A stretch of DNA of 64,000 bases from the NCBI RefSeq assembly GCF_001277235.1, contig NZ_CP012266.1:1612001-1676000 (forward strand), read 5' to 3'. This DNA comes from Cronobacter dublinensis subsp. dublinensis LMG 23823 (GTDB lineage: Bacteria > Pseudomonadota > Gammaproteobacteria > Enterobacterales > Enterobacteriaceae). This document shows, one piece after another, positions 34,735 to 43,167 of this stretch. How positions within the stretch are numbered: position 1 is the stretch's first letter; every line of letters starts with the position of its first letter. The notes under the pieces were generated by a model, which saw only the letters and a program-made list of their open reading frames with translations, did not search any database and had not been told where the DNA came from. Made by a program: the position numbers and the translations under genes.

Positions 34735-36315
34735 ATGGCGTCACTACAGGCGGTTGTAGAGAGTTGTCAGTCGGGCGCAGAAGCGCTGGCAGCGCTGGCG
34801 CAACAGCGCCTCGCGCACTGGGATAAATGGCTGCAACCGGTTTTTGTTGATAACCCTACCGGCGACGATCCGGGCTACGACGACGATTTCCAGCAGATCC
34901 GCGAAGAGGTGAATAAGCTCTCTGGCGCGGATACCGCGCTGATTGGCACGCTGGCGGAAAACATCCTTCTGACCACGGCCAAAGATATCCGCGTGGCCAC
35001 CTGTTATGCCTGGGCGCGGCTGCACCGCGACGGCGAGGCGGGCTTTGCCGAAGGGCTGGAGTTGCTCGCCGCGCTCCTGCAACGTTTTGGCGCGATGCTC
35101 CATCCACAGCGCGCCCGCAGCCGTCAGGCGGCGCTGGAGTGGCTCGCAAGCTCGCGCGTGCTCGACAGCCTGTCGCTTTACCCCGAAGTCACCCGCGACG
35201 ATGCCCGGCGCACCGCCGGCGCGCTGCTGCTGATTGATCAGGCCCTGGCGTCTGAAGAGGCTGCGGCGCGCCCGCAGTTAACCGCCCTTTATAGCGCGCT
35301 GGAGGCGCGGCTGATGAAAGCGGGCGGCGTTGATGCCGTGGTCCCGCAAACCACCAGCGACAGCGCGACTGCCACGCCCGCCGCGCCGGTCATCAATGCC
35401 ATCTCTTCCGGGCGCGATCTGCTGGAGCAGGCACGCCTGCTTGCCGACTACCTGCGCAATCAGCCCGACGGCTGGCTTGCCGCACACCGTCTGATGAAAA
35501 GCCTGCGCCACGACACGCTCCATCATTTGCCGCCGCTCGCAGGCGATGGCCGCACGCGCATCGAACCGCCGAAAGCTGACCAGCGCGCGCTCTTAAAACG
35601 CCTCTGGCTTCAGCAGAGCTGGCTGGAGCTGCTGGAGCAGGGAGATAGCCTCTTTTCACGCGGTGCGAATCATCTGTGGCTCGACGTGCAGTGGTATATC
35701 CACGAAGCGCTGCTGAAATCGGGCCAGGAGACGCTGGCGGGCATTATTCGCGCCGATCTCGCCGGCTTACTGAACCGACTGCCGGGCCTTGAGACGCTGG
35801 CGTTTAATGACGGCACGCCGTTCGCCGATGAAGTGACGCAGCACTGGATAGCGCAGCAGGTACGCGAGATGCCCGGCGCTGATGAGACGCACGTCGCCGA
35901 CGCGCATGCCGCCGATGACGACGAGGTACTGCAACTCGAACCGGAAGCCGTCTCGCTTGCCGACAGCGACGGCATCGACGCCGCGCTCGGCTGGCTTCAG
36001 ACCCGGCCCGCGCTCACCTCAGCGCGCCAGCGCTGGCTGCTGCGTCTGCTGATGGCACGTCTCGCCGAGCAGTACGGTAAAAATGAACTCGCGCTGCATT
36101 TGCTGGCCGAACTGCAAACGTCGGCAAGCGTCCTGACCCTGCCGCAGTGGGAGCCCGCGCTGCTGTTTGAAGTGAGCGCCCGGCGGCTGCGGCTGCTACG
36201 CATGAAGGCCGGGCGTAGCGAGACAGATAAAGCGCGCCTGCAGGCTGATATGGAAGCATTGCTGGCGACGCTTATCGCCATCGATCCGGCGCGCGCCGCC
36301 GTGTTGTGTAGCTAA
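34735..36315 (+). CDS. tssA: type VI secretion TssA-like protein (ImpA_N, VCA0119 family)
   Basis: 526 aa. The N-terminal ImpA_N domain (about residues 15-130: DDPGYDDDFQQIREEVNKLSG) and a long C-terminal part of the VC_A0119 type with helical repeats are visible. TssA proteins prime and cap the T6SS sheath in the cytoplasm. GGGAGGGAA precedes ATG at 34735. It is the first of three closely spaced plus-strand T6SS genes. No tssB, tssC, hcp, clpV, tssJKLM or vgrG is present in the window, so this is a fragment or satellite of a T6SS locus. Confidence 0.8.
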   Translation: MASLQAVVESCQSGAEALAALAQQRLAHWDKWLQPVFVDNPTGDDPGYDDDFQQIREEVNKLSGADTALIGTLAENILLTTAKDIRVATCYAWARLHRDGEAGFAEGLELLAALLQRFGAMLHPQRARSRQAALEWLASSRVLDSLSLYPEVTRDDARRTAGALLLIDQALASEEAAARPQLTALYSALEARLMKAGGVDAVVPQTTSDSATATPAAPVINAISSGRDLLEQARLLADYLRNQPDGWLAAHRLMKSLRHDTLHHLPPLAGDGRTRIEPPKADQRALLKRLWLQQSWLELLEQGDSLFSRGANHLWLDVQWYIHEALLKSGQETLAGIIRADLAGLLNRLPGLETLAFNDGTPFADEVTQHWIAQQVREMPGADETHVADAHAADDDEVLQLEPEAVSLADSDGIDAALGWLQTRPALTSARQRWLLRLLMARLAEQYGKNELALHLLAELQTSASVLTLPQWEPALLFEVSARRLRLLRMKAGRSETDKARLQADMEALLATLIAIDPARAAVLCS

Positions 36316-36340
36316 GTTTCACTCAGGGAAGGAGAACGCG

Positions 36341-36796
36341 ATGCCCGAAAGCCATTACGCCCCGTCACTCTACGACATCCTCTACGGCAATTTCGCGGGA
36401 GGCCTGGCGCTGCATGACGTCAGCGAGGAAAACCAGGTCATCCTGTCGGTGCTCGACAACATGCAGCGCATCCTCAACACCCGCGCCGGTAGCCTTAAGC
36501 ATCTGCCGGATTACGGCCTGCCGGATATGGCCAAGATTCTCCAGGGGATGCCCGGCACGGCGCATGAACTCATCAGCGCGCTCTCTGCGGTGCTGCTGAA
36601 ATATGAGCCGCGGCTCAGGCGCCTGAACGTCGTGTTGCTGGCGCAGACCACGCCTGGCGAGCTGCGCTACGCCATTGACGCCGAGCTGAAAGGCGTCGGG
36701 CTGGTACGCTACGGCACGGAATTTATGCCCGAAGGGCGGGTACTTATCCGCCATCTTAAACAACAGCAGTTAATGGATAACCGCGCCGCCCTCTGA
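36341..36796 (+). CDS. tssE: type VI secretion baseplate subunit TssE (gp25-like)
   Basis: 151 aa of the GPW_gp25/TssE family, the T6SS counterpart of the phage T4 gp25 wedge protein that nucleates the sheath. Typical signatures: SLYDILYGNF, ENQVILSVLDNMQRILNTRAGSL, LPDYGLPDM, then IRRYEPR-like LLKYEPRLRRLNV. Strong AAGGAG 7 nt before ATG. It lies 25 nt after tssA, so co-transcription is likely. Confidence 0.85.
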   Translation: MPESHYAPSLYDILYGNFAGGLALHDVSEENQVILSVLDNMQRILNTRAGSLKHLPDYGLPDMAKILQGMPGTAHELISALSAVLLKYEPRLRRLNVVLLAQTTPGELRYAIDAELKGVGLVRYGTEFMPEGRVLIRHLKQQQLMDNRAAL

Positions 36797-36819
36797 GCGG
36801 CTTTTCCGACAGGGATCTC

Positions 36820-38151
36820 ATGAACGCGCCTTCTGAACGTCATCTGAAAACCGGCGGCGATCCGCGCCTGCTGCCGGATTACGCCGCGCTGCGCGAAGAG
36901 CTCGGCAAACTCACCCATCCGGCGCGCCCGGATGTCGACTGGCGGCGGGTCGAGCAGTTATCGCTCTCGCTTTTTGAGCGCAACGGCGTTGAGCTGCAAA
37001 CTGCGCTCTGGTATACCCAGGCCCGCCTGCGTCTGCTGGGGTTGCCCGGCCTCAACGAGGGGCTGGCGATTCTGGCGGCGCTTCTCGCGCACCAGTGGAG
37101 CAGCCTGTGGCCGCAGCCGGTGCATGCGCGTATGGAGATTTTAAGCAACTTCAGCCAACGTGTGCAGCAGACGCTGCGCACCCTGTCGTTACGCTATGCG
37201 GATCTCGGCGCGCTGTACCAGGCGGAGCAGCATCTTGCGGCCATTATCGCGGTGCTGGCGCGCCTTGAGCTTAAGCATATGAGCCAGCTGGATGCGCTGC
37301 GGGCGCAGCTACAGCAGGCTGCGGCGCGGCTGGAGAGTAAGGCGGGGGATAGCGGCGCTCTGGCAGCGGATGCCGTGACGACGCAGGGCGACGCGCCTCC
37401 CGACGATGCGCGGCGGGTCTACGTTGCCACCGTGCCCGCGTTGCCTGAGGTATCGCGGCACGGCGTAAAAACCGCCCGCTGGAAACCCTTTATCGCAGGC
37501 ATGTTGACCATGCTGGTGGCAGGCGGCGGCGCGCTGCTCGGCTGGCAGGCCTGCGAGCGGCCCGACCCGCTTGCGGCGCAGGTCGCGGCGTCGCTGGACG
37601 CGTGGCCGCAGGTGGCGTCCGGCGCTGCACTCGCGCCGGAACACGCGCGGGAACTGACAGCGCAAAGCGTTATTGAGTTAACGCGCCAGCGCCTCGGCTG
37701 GCTCTCGCGTCTGCCGCCGGATCGTAATATTCGCTACGGGGGGGAACTGGTGCGCCAGGTGGACGCGCTGTGGCCGCAAAATCCACAGGCGCAGGCGCTC
37801 GCCCTTTTCTGGCGTCAGCAGATTCGCGCGGCCGCGATGCCGCTGCAAAATCTGGACGGCTGGCAGCAGGGTATGACGCAGCTCGACCAGCTTGCCGCGC
37901 GGCTTAACGCGCTGGATGAGCGGCGCGGCAGGTACCTGACAGGCAGCGAGCTGAAAACGATGGTATTTGCTATCCGCCAGGCTTTTGACGCGACGCCGCC
38001 TGCCGAGGAGCTGCTGCGCCGCATGGCCGCGCAGCGTCAGCAGGGCGCGGTTCCTGAAGCGCTGCGCGTTGAGGCTGAAAGCCGTCTGAACCAGCTACTC
38101 TGGCGCTATGTGTTGTTGACGCCTGACGCGCCAGACACCCACACGCGCTGA
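36820..38151 (+). CDS. type VI secretion-associated VasL-like protein
   Basis: 443 aa with an ImpA_N domain (about residues 10-125), a variable linker, one membrane helix (PFIAGMLTMLVAGGGALLGW, about 222-243), and a C-terminal VasL-type helical domain (about 260-443). It shares the ImpA_N part with the TssA-like protein upstream, so the two are partly paralogous. The membrane anchor makes it a candidate TssA-type organiser. AGGGA precedes the ATG, 23 nt after tssE. Last gene of the trio and convergent with the sulfatase operon. Confidence 0.78.
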   Translation: MNAPSERHLKTGGDPRLLPDYAALREELGKLTHPARPDVDWRRVEQLSLSLFERNGVELQTALWYTQARLRLLGLPGLNEGLAILAALLAHQWSSLWPQPVHARMEILSNFSQRVQQTLRTLSLRYADLGALYQAEQHLAAIIAVLARLELKHMSQLDALRAQLQQAAARLESKAGDSGALAADAVTTQGDAPPDDARRVYVATVPALPEVSRHGVKTARWKPFIAGMLTMLVAGGGALLGWQACERPDPLAAQVAASLDAWPQVASGAALAPEHARELTAQSVIELTRQRLGWLSRLPPDRNIRYGGELVRQVDALWPQNPQAQALALFWRQQIRAAAMPLQNLDGWQQGMTQLDQLAARLNALDERRGRYLTGSELKTMVFAIRQAFDATPPAEELLRRMAAQRQQGAVPEALRVEAESRLNQLLWRYVLLTPDAPDTHTR

Positions 38152-38257
38152 CACGCGGTACGGACGTGCAGGAAAAGGCGCAGCAGGCAATAAAACCGTC
38201 GCGCAATACTTACTTTTTGTGTCTGTTCAGCGCGTGAAGACGCCGCTATATGACGCA

Positions 38258-38270
38258 GTGACGACGTCAT
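38258..38270. other. matS-like 13-mer (12 of 13)
   Basis: GTGACGACGTCAT against the MatP site GTGACRNYGTCAC: one mismatch, at the last base. It lies in the short gap between the convergent vasL-like and zinc-ribbon genes. About 0.5 such one-mismatch hits are expected by chance in 64 kb, so this is only a candidate. Confidence 0.25.
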
Positions 38271-38282
38271 CACGGAGCGGCA

Positions 38283-39581
38283 TTACCCTCGTGTCTGGTT
38301 GTATTGCGCCGCCAGACATTCCAGCGCCGCGTTGACGTTCGCCGGGGAAAGGCGTACCAGCTGCGGGTAAAAAGGGTGGCGATACACAAAATCGATAAAA
38401 CGCCGCGCAGGCTGAAGCGTGGCGTCGCGTAATTCACTGAGACGCTGCGCGCCGGTCAGACTGCATACCGCCATTTGGTAGTCGGGTTGAGAGAATGTGC
38501 GGCAGATATCGTTCCAGATAATATCGGACGCAATCACTTCAGAGCGATACCGCCGCTGGGGTACGCGTTTTCCTTCTTCGTGAACAAAGGCGATATGGCA
38601 ATGACCGCTCAGGATCTCCTCCCGATTTGCCATCAGGCAACCGCCATAGAGGAAACATTCATGCTCAAGATAATGGCGGGTATACAACGCGGCACTGTCG
38701 GTCAGCGATTTAACGACTTCAAAATGGCGGTAAGCGGCAAGTACCGGCTTAACCATAGTGCCGGCATCGTTAACTTTTAAGCGCGCAGCCCCATAACGGG
38801 TATCGAAAAGAAGATCGCGCTGCTTTATCTGCCGGTCTTTTACGAAAATCCTGGCGACAGGGTTTTGGTTATCAAGCCGTTCTTCTTTATCAGCGTGATA
38901 ACGGTAATTTTCCGGGATGGCTGCGCCGGGCGGCGCATAGTTGGTGGTCAGCGCGATAACTTGCTGGCTCGCTTTCTCGGCAGTCACCACTACGTAAAGG
39001 CGGTTAGCCGAGTGATTAAAGCCCAGCGTAAAGGTGGCGGTCGCGAAAATCGGATCCAGGGAGCAGACGTAAGCCGAGGAAGATGCAATGCGGGCGGCAA
39101 AAGCCAGTTGATGAAGCGCACGTCCGAAAGTTTTATTGCTGAACCCACAGGCTGCGCGAAAGTCGCGCAGCAGCCCGCCTGTGCGAATCAACTGCGCGAG
39201 TGGTAAAAGGTGAGGAGCCACGTGCGCTTTTTCGTACCAGACAAATGTAGAGCGACAGCTTGTACAAAGCAGACGCTGTCGTCCATTTTCGGCATAGCCG
39301 TTACGGATTAGGCTATCGCGACGCCCGCAGTGCGGACAGGCCCGGATCACCCCCTGATAGTTTCTGTTTACTTCGGCCTTAAATGCATTCAGCGCGGCTG
39401 CGCTAATCACCGGAAAGGGAAAACCACACGCCTGACAGAGGATGTTTTCGCCGCGCTGCAAATAAGAAGGACTGCCCAGAACACCAAAATTCTGGCAGCC
39501 AAACGTCTTACAGGCGTTCACATTGCTGGTGCTAAAAAGCGCGGCAGACTGCCTTGTCGAGACATTCAGGCGATCAGCCAT
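38283..39581 (-). CDS. double zinc-ribbon protein with IS1 InsA-like N-terminus
   Basis: 432 aa, function not recognised. Four Cys pairs form two zinc ribbons: Cys24/29 with Cys49/52, and Cys82/85 with Cys106/109. The second (CPHCGRRDSLIRNGYAENG followed by RQRLLCTSC) is strikingly like the IS1 InsA and IS1595 zinc ribbon that binds transposon ends. The remaining ~300 residues contain alternating hydrophobic strands (SLDPIFATATFTLGF, RLYVVVTAEKASQQVIALTT) that could be a decayed RNase H-like transposase fold. There are no IS ends around it. It starts 16 nt inside the maturase gene, so it is translationally coupled to the sulfatase operon and may be its DNA-binding regulator (inference). Confidence 0.75.
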   Translation of the reverse strand: MADRLNVSTRQSAALFSTSNVNACKTFGCQNFGVLGSPSYLQRGENILCQACGFPFPVISAAALNAFKAEVNRNYQGVIRACPHCGRRDSLIRNGYAENGRQRLLCTSCRSTFVWYEKAHVAPHLLPLAQLIRTGGLLRDFRAACGFSNKTFGRALHQLAFAARIASSSAYVCSLDPIFATATFTLGFNHSANRLYVVVTAEKASQQVIALTTNYAPPGAAIPENYRYHADKEERLDNQNPVARIFVKDRQIKQRDLLFDTRYGAARLKVNDAGTMVKPVLAAYRHFEVVKSLTDSAALYTRHYLEHECFLYGGCLMANREEILSGHCHIAFVHEEGKRVPQRRYRSEVIASDIIWNDICRTFSQPDYQMAVCSLTGAQRLSELRDATLQPARRFIDFVYRHPFYPQLVRLSPANVNAALECLAAQYNQTRG

Positions 39582-40765
39582 TTAATATCCGCCGGGGAGC
39601 GTCCGCTTTGCGAAAGCGTTTTCAACATCAGCATATAAGGGTTGATGTAACTGAAAAATGCCTGATACCCCTCACAAAACCAGTTGCGGTTTAGCTTTCC
39701 ATCCGCAGAGGGCAGGATTCGGTGTTTCGGGCAGCCGCCGTAACAGGCAAACTGGAAAGAGCAACGGTGGCATTCAGCCGCCATAGCGTGTGCTTTCGCG
39801 CGTGAAAAAGCCTGGTTTGCATCGCCGTCACGGATAGTGGCAAGCGGGGTGGAGTGGATATTCCCGAGTTTATAGCGGGGCCAGACATAATGGTCGCACT
39901 GATACACATCACCGTTCATTTCCATCGCCAGCGCGCTGCCGCAGCGCTCTGCGAAAACGCAAATTTGCGCAGGCAGGCCGCACCAGGCGGCGAACGCCTG
40001 ATCAAAAAGCTGAATGCTGATGTCGCCGATATCCCGTCGTATCCAGGTGTAAAAAATCGTTTTTAAAAAGACACCGAAGGCATCACCGGGTACTGACCAG
40101 GGCGCAATGGCGGCGTCTCCCTGGTCATCAGGGGGCACCAGAACGCGATTTTCGCCTGCCGAAGCGTGACGCTCCAGCAGAGGAATAAACTGCATATCGC
40201 GACTGCCGATGCTGCGAAGATAGTCATACACGCGCAGCGGATGGTGAACATTAATAGTGTTCACGACCGTCAGGGTATTGAATTCAATATGGTGCTTTAT
40301 AAGCAGACGAACTGCGTTTTCCACGCGGTCGTGCGTCGGTTTCCCGGCGCGGGTTTTACGCCATGCGTCGTGCAACTCTGCATCGCCATCAATGGAAATA
40401 CCGACCAAAAAATGATGTTTGCTTAAAAAGCGGCCCCACGCGTCATTGAGTAACAGCCCGTTGGTTTGCAGCGTATTGATTATCCGTTTTCCGCAGGAAT
40501 ATTTTTCCTGTAAAGCAACGACGCGCTGATAGAAATCGAGACCGGCAAGGGTTGGCTCACCGCCTTGCCAGGCGAATATCACTTCGTCGGTCTGCTGCGC
40601 GTTAATATGTTGTTCAACAAATAACGCAAGTGTCGCGTCATCCATACATTTTTGTTGGCGCTCCGGATAAATCTGCGCTTTTTCCAGATAAAAGCAGTAA
40701 TCACAGTTGAGATTACAGGCCGCGCCCACCGGCTTGACCATGACATGGCAGCTTTTCTTTATCAC
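39566..40765 (-). CDS. anaerobic sulfatase-maturating enzyme (radical SAM)
   Basis: 399-aa AslB/AtsB-type radical-SAM enzyme that oxidises the active-site Cys or Ser of a sulfatase to formylglycine without oxygen. CxxxCxxC is at residues 17-24 (CNLNCDYCFYLEK). SPASM-type auxiliary-cluster Cys are in CGLPAQIC, CGSALAMEMNGDVYQCDHY, CHRC, FACYGGCPKHR and FCEGY. I choose the GTG at 40765, with GAGAGA 7 nt upstream, over the GTG at 40780, which has no site. A long hairpin lies just upstream. Its target should be the sulfatase encoded before it. Confidence 0.9.
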   Translation of the reverse strand: MIKKSCHVMVKPVGAACNLNCDYCFYLEKAQIYPERQQKCMDDATLALFVEQHINAQQTDEVIFAWQGGEPTLAGLDFYQRVVALQEKYSCGKRIINTLQTNGLLLNDAWGRFLSKHHFLVGISIDGDAELHDAWRKTRAGKPTHDRVENAVRLLIKHHIEFNTLTVVNTINVHHPLRVYDYLRSIGSRDMQFIPLLERHASAGENRVLVPPDDQGDAAIAPWSVPGDAFGVFLKTIFYTWIRRDIGDISIQLFDQAFAAWCGLPAQICVFAERCGSALAMEMNGDVYQCDHYVWPRYKLGNIHSTPLATIRDGDANQAFSRAKAHAMAAECHRCSFQFACYGGCPKHRILPSADGKLNRNWFCEGYQAFFSYINPYMLMLKTLSQSGRSPADIKWLIA

Positions 40766-40786
40766 CGTATTTTCTCTCACAGGAAA

Positions 40787-40822
40787 GCTCTGCGGCGTTT
40801 GTGAACCAACACGCCGCAGAGC
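40787..40822 (-). other. 12-bp inverted repeat between sulfatase and maturase genes
   Basis: GCTCTGCGGCGT (40787-40798) and ACGCCGCAGAGC (40811-40822) are exact reverse complements around a 12-nt loop. No T-run follows on the minus strand, so it is not a standard terminator. It lies 28 nt after the sulfatase stop and ends 21 nt before the maturase start, and so is placed to set the ratio of the two proteins by mRNA processing or stability (inference). Confidence 0.75.
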
Positions 40823-40849
40823 AGGTGGGTAAAACCTCTGCAGTGAACC

Positions 40850-42358
40850 TTAATTCCAGTCCACCGGCTCAGGTTTTTCTCCACGGGCGCGCATCAGCGA
40901 ATCGTTATCGATATCGTTTTTATAGCACGTAAAATCTGCAATGAGTTGTTTCTCAAGGTCCGGTTGTTTGCCGAGCAGGTTATTCACCTCGCCAGTATCC
41001 ATTTTCAGGTTATAAAGATATTTCGGTTTAGCGTTACGGTCGAAAATCATTTTCCAGTCACCTTCCCGGATGGCCCACATATCCGTCGGCTCATCCTGAA
41101 AAGGCATATCAATTGACCAGATAAGCGGTTTTTGACGCGTGAGCGTTTTCCCTTCCAGTATGGGCCTGATGGATTCGCCATCGATAACGCGATCGGTTGG
41201 CAAAGGAAAATGCAGCATGTCAGCAAGCGTCGGCAGCACGTCGAGCCCGGTAACGGGCGAGTCGGACACCGTGCCCGCTTTAATGTGACTCCCGTATTTA
41301 ATAATGGCCGGTACGCGGATACCGCCCTCCCAAAGATTATCCTTCCGGCCCCGTAATCCGCTGGTTTCGCCTGCCATATTTAACTCATACCATTTGCGCG
41401 CTTCCCGCGTGACCGGCCCATTGTCGCTGGTAAAAAGGATAATGGTATTATCCTCTTCGCCCATTGCCTTAATTTTGGCGACCACTTTGCCGACCTGTTC
41501 ATCGAGATAACTGATATTCGCGTAATATTCACCCGTGCCCCGCCAGGGTTTATCAGCCCAGTCGGCATAAAAGAGATCCTGATGCTGGCGTTCATATTCC
41601 GACATATAGCTTTTGTACATATCGAGATATTTTTGCGGGGAGGCGAGCGGTGTATGAACTTCGGTAAACGCGACGTATAAGAAAAACGGTTTATTGTCTT
41701 TGCGACTGTCGAGCCAGTGAATCGCCTCGCTGCTGACCAGTTCACCGCTCATCTGTTTAACCGTGCCGATGGGTTGACCGTTGCGATAAAAACCGTTGGG
41801 GTATACCACGCCATAGCGCGGGCGCGTTTTTACTTTATCGAGATCGCTTGTGACAAAGCCTGCTGCGTTCACCAGAGAATAATCAAAACCCATATCTTTG
41901 GCCTGCGGCTGATCGGTGCGATCAGCGCCCGCATTTAAATGGAGCTTGCCCATCATTGCCGTGTCATAGCCCTGTTCTTTTAAATAGCTGGCGATCGTTT
42001 TTTCATTACGGCCCAGCGCCACATTTTTTCCACCGGAAGGGATCCAGGAACGAATCCCGGTACGAAACGGCGTGCGCCCCGTTAATAAACCCGCCCGCGA
42101 AGGCGAACAGAGCGGCGCCGGGGCGTAATATTCCGTAAAGCGCATACCCTGCTGCGCCAGGCTGTCGATATTGGGGGTTTTAACAATCGGATGCCCATAA
42201 ATGCCGGTATCACCGTAACCAAGATCGTCCGCCATAATAATAACGACGTTAGGCCGTTTAGCCGTGGTGTCAGAGCCCGGTGTCGGGGCAGGAGATTGCG
42301 CTCCGGCGCTGGCGGCCAGCATCAGGCTCACCAGGCTTGTCAGCATTCGCTTTTGCAT
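40850..42358 (-). CDS. periplasmic Cys-type sulfatase (arylsulfatase family)
   Basis: 502 aa. Sec signal peptide MQKRMLTSLVSLMLAASAGA, so periplasmic. The sulfatase signature CSPSRAGLLTG has a Cys at position 84, the residue turned into formylglycine. Metal ligands are in NVVIIMADDLGYGDTGIYG and in the LFTSDNGPV region. It hydrolyses sulfate esters; the substrate is not evident. Start at 42358 with AAGGAAA upstream rather than the ATG at 42382. Overlap with or close spacing to the channel gene and the following maturase indicates one operon. Confidence 0.92.
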   Translation of the reverse strand: MQKRMLTSLVSLMLAASAGAQSPAPTPGSDTTAKRPNVVIIMADDLGYGDTGIYGHPIVKTPNIDSLAQQGMRFTEYYAPAPLCSPSRAGLLTGRTPFRTGIRSWIPSGGKNVALGRNEKTIASYLKEQGYDTAMMGKLHLNAGADRTDQPQAKDMGFDYSLVNAAGFVTSDLDKVKTRPRYGVVYPNGFYRNGQPIGTVKQMSGELVSSEAIHWLDSRKDNKPFFLYVAFTEVHTPLASPQKYLDMYKSYMSEYERQHQDLFYADWADKPWRGTGEYYANISYLDEQVGKVVAKIKAMGEEDNTIILFTSDNGPVTREARKWYELNMAGETSGLRGRKDNLWEGGIRVPAIIKYGSHIKAGTVSDSPVTGLDVLPTLADMLHFPLPTDRVIDGESIRPILEGKTLTRQKPLIWSIDMPFQDEPTDMWAIREGDWKMIFDRNAKPKYLYNLKMDTGEVNNLLGKQPDLEKQLIADFTCYKNDIDNDSLMRARGEKPEPVDWN

Positions 42359-42378
42359 GATGTTTTCCTTATTAAAAA

Positions 42379-43167
42379 TCAAAATTCATAGCCCAGCGTA
42401 TAAATCATCTGATCGCCGAAACCGTCATACCCCAGCTTGTTTTGGAAATAGCGCCAGGTGACGCTCGCTTTAAGATGCGGATAAAACTTCCATGTCAGCG
42501 TTAAACCGCCATTAATGCCGTTAGCGCCATGCTGCTGCTCTGCATAGGCGTCGTTACGATCGAATTCAAATTCATGCCAGTCCGACAACACAAACGACTC
42601 TTCCCACAACGAGAAGAAATACGCGGCCGTCCAGCCTGCGACATAGCCATTGCGCCCGCTGGCGCTTCTGCCGCCGAGTCGCTGGGAGTGATAATCTGAA
42701 GATTGATTATGAAAGGCGAGGTAAGGTTTAAAAAATCCCCATTTACCGCTTAAGCCCAGGTAGCCCAGGCCATACATCATATCCAGATCATCGCCCCAGG
42801 TATTATCAAACTGGCCGTAAAGTTTTCCCATCAGACTCACATCGGAGCTGAACAGCCGAATATGTGTCTGGGCAGACAACACATAGTTCTGGCCGGAAAT
42901 GTCGTGGTTAAGCACATTATTTTCATAAAAGGAGTAAAATTCGCCTTTATCAAAAATGGCGCCAAAATCAGCGGTCAGTTTCCATACCTCGCCACGGTGG
43001 GTATTTTCAAACCCACTGTTCCAGTCTGCATATCCTGCATTCAGGGATCCGAAAGCGTTTTTGAGTTCAAGGTTCAATGCGTTTGCATGGCTGGCATATA
43101 ATAAAATAAGCAATGTGGTAAATGGAACTAACATGCCTATAAACCTGCGTATTATTCCTAATATCAT
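42379..43167 (-). CDS. Tsx/OmpK-like outer-membrane channel
   Basis: 262 aa. A hydrophobic signal sequence (MLVPFTTLLILLYASHANA) precedes a mature protein with alternating amphipathic strands and a C-terminal Phe (YTLGYEF), as in beta-barrel outer-membrane proteins. The N-terminal ANALNLELKNAFGSLNAGYADWNSG and the WHEFEFDRNDAYAEQ stretch fit the nucleoside-specific channel family (Tsx, OmpK). It is first in the sulfatase operon, so it may admit sulfated substrates. AAGGA lies 10 nt before the ATG at 43167. An internal Met at 43134 is an alternative start. Confidence 0.8.
   Translation of the reverse strand: MILGIIRRFIGMLVPFTTLLILLYASHANALNLELKNAFGSLNAGYADWNSGFENTHRGEVWKLTADFGAIFDKGEFYSFYENNVLNHDISGQNYVLSAQTHIRLFSSDVSLMGKLYGQFDNTWGDDLDMMYGLGYLGLSGKWGFFKPYLAFHNQSSDYHSQRLGGRSASGRNGYVAGWTAAYFFSLWEESFVLSDWHEFEFDRNDAYAEQQHGANGINGGLTLTWKFYPHLKASVTWRYFQNKLGYDGFGDQMIYTLGYEF

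Noticed and set aside
38283..39581. Active insertion sequence based on the InsA-like zinc ribbon
   Set aside because: No terminal inverted repeats or target duplication seen, no adjacent transposase partner, and the gene is embedded by overlap in a metabolic operon.
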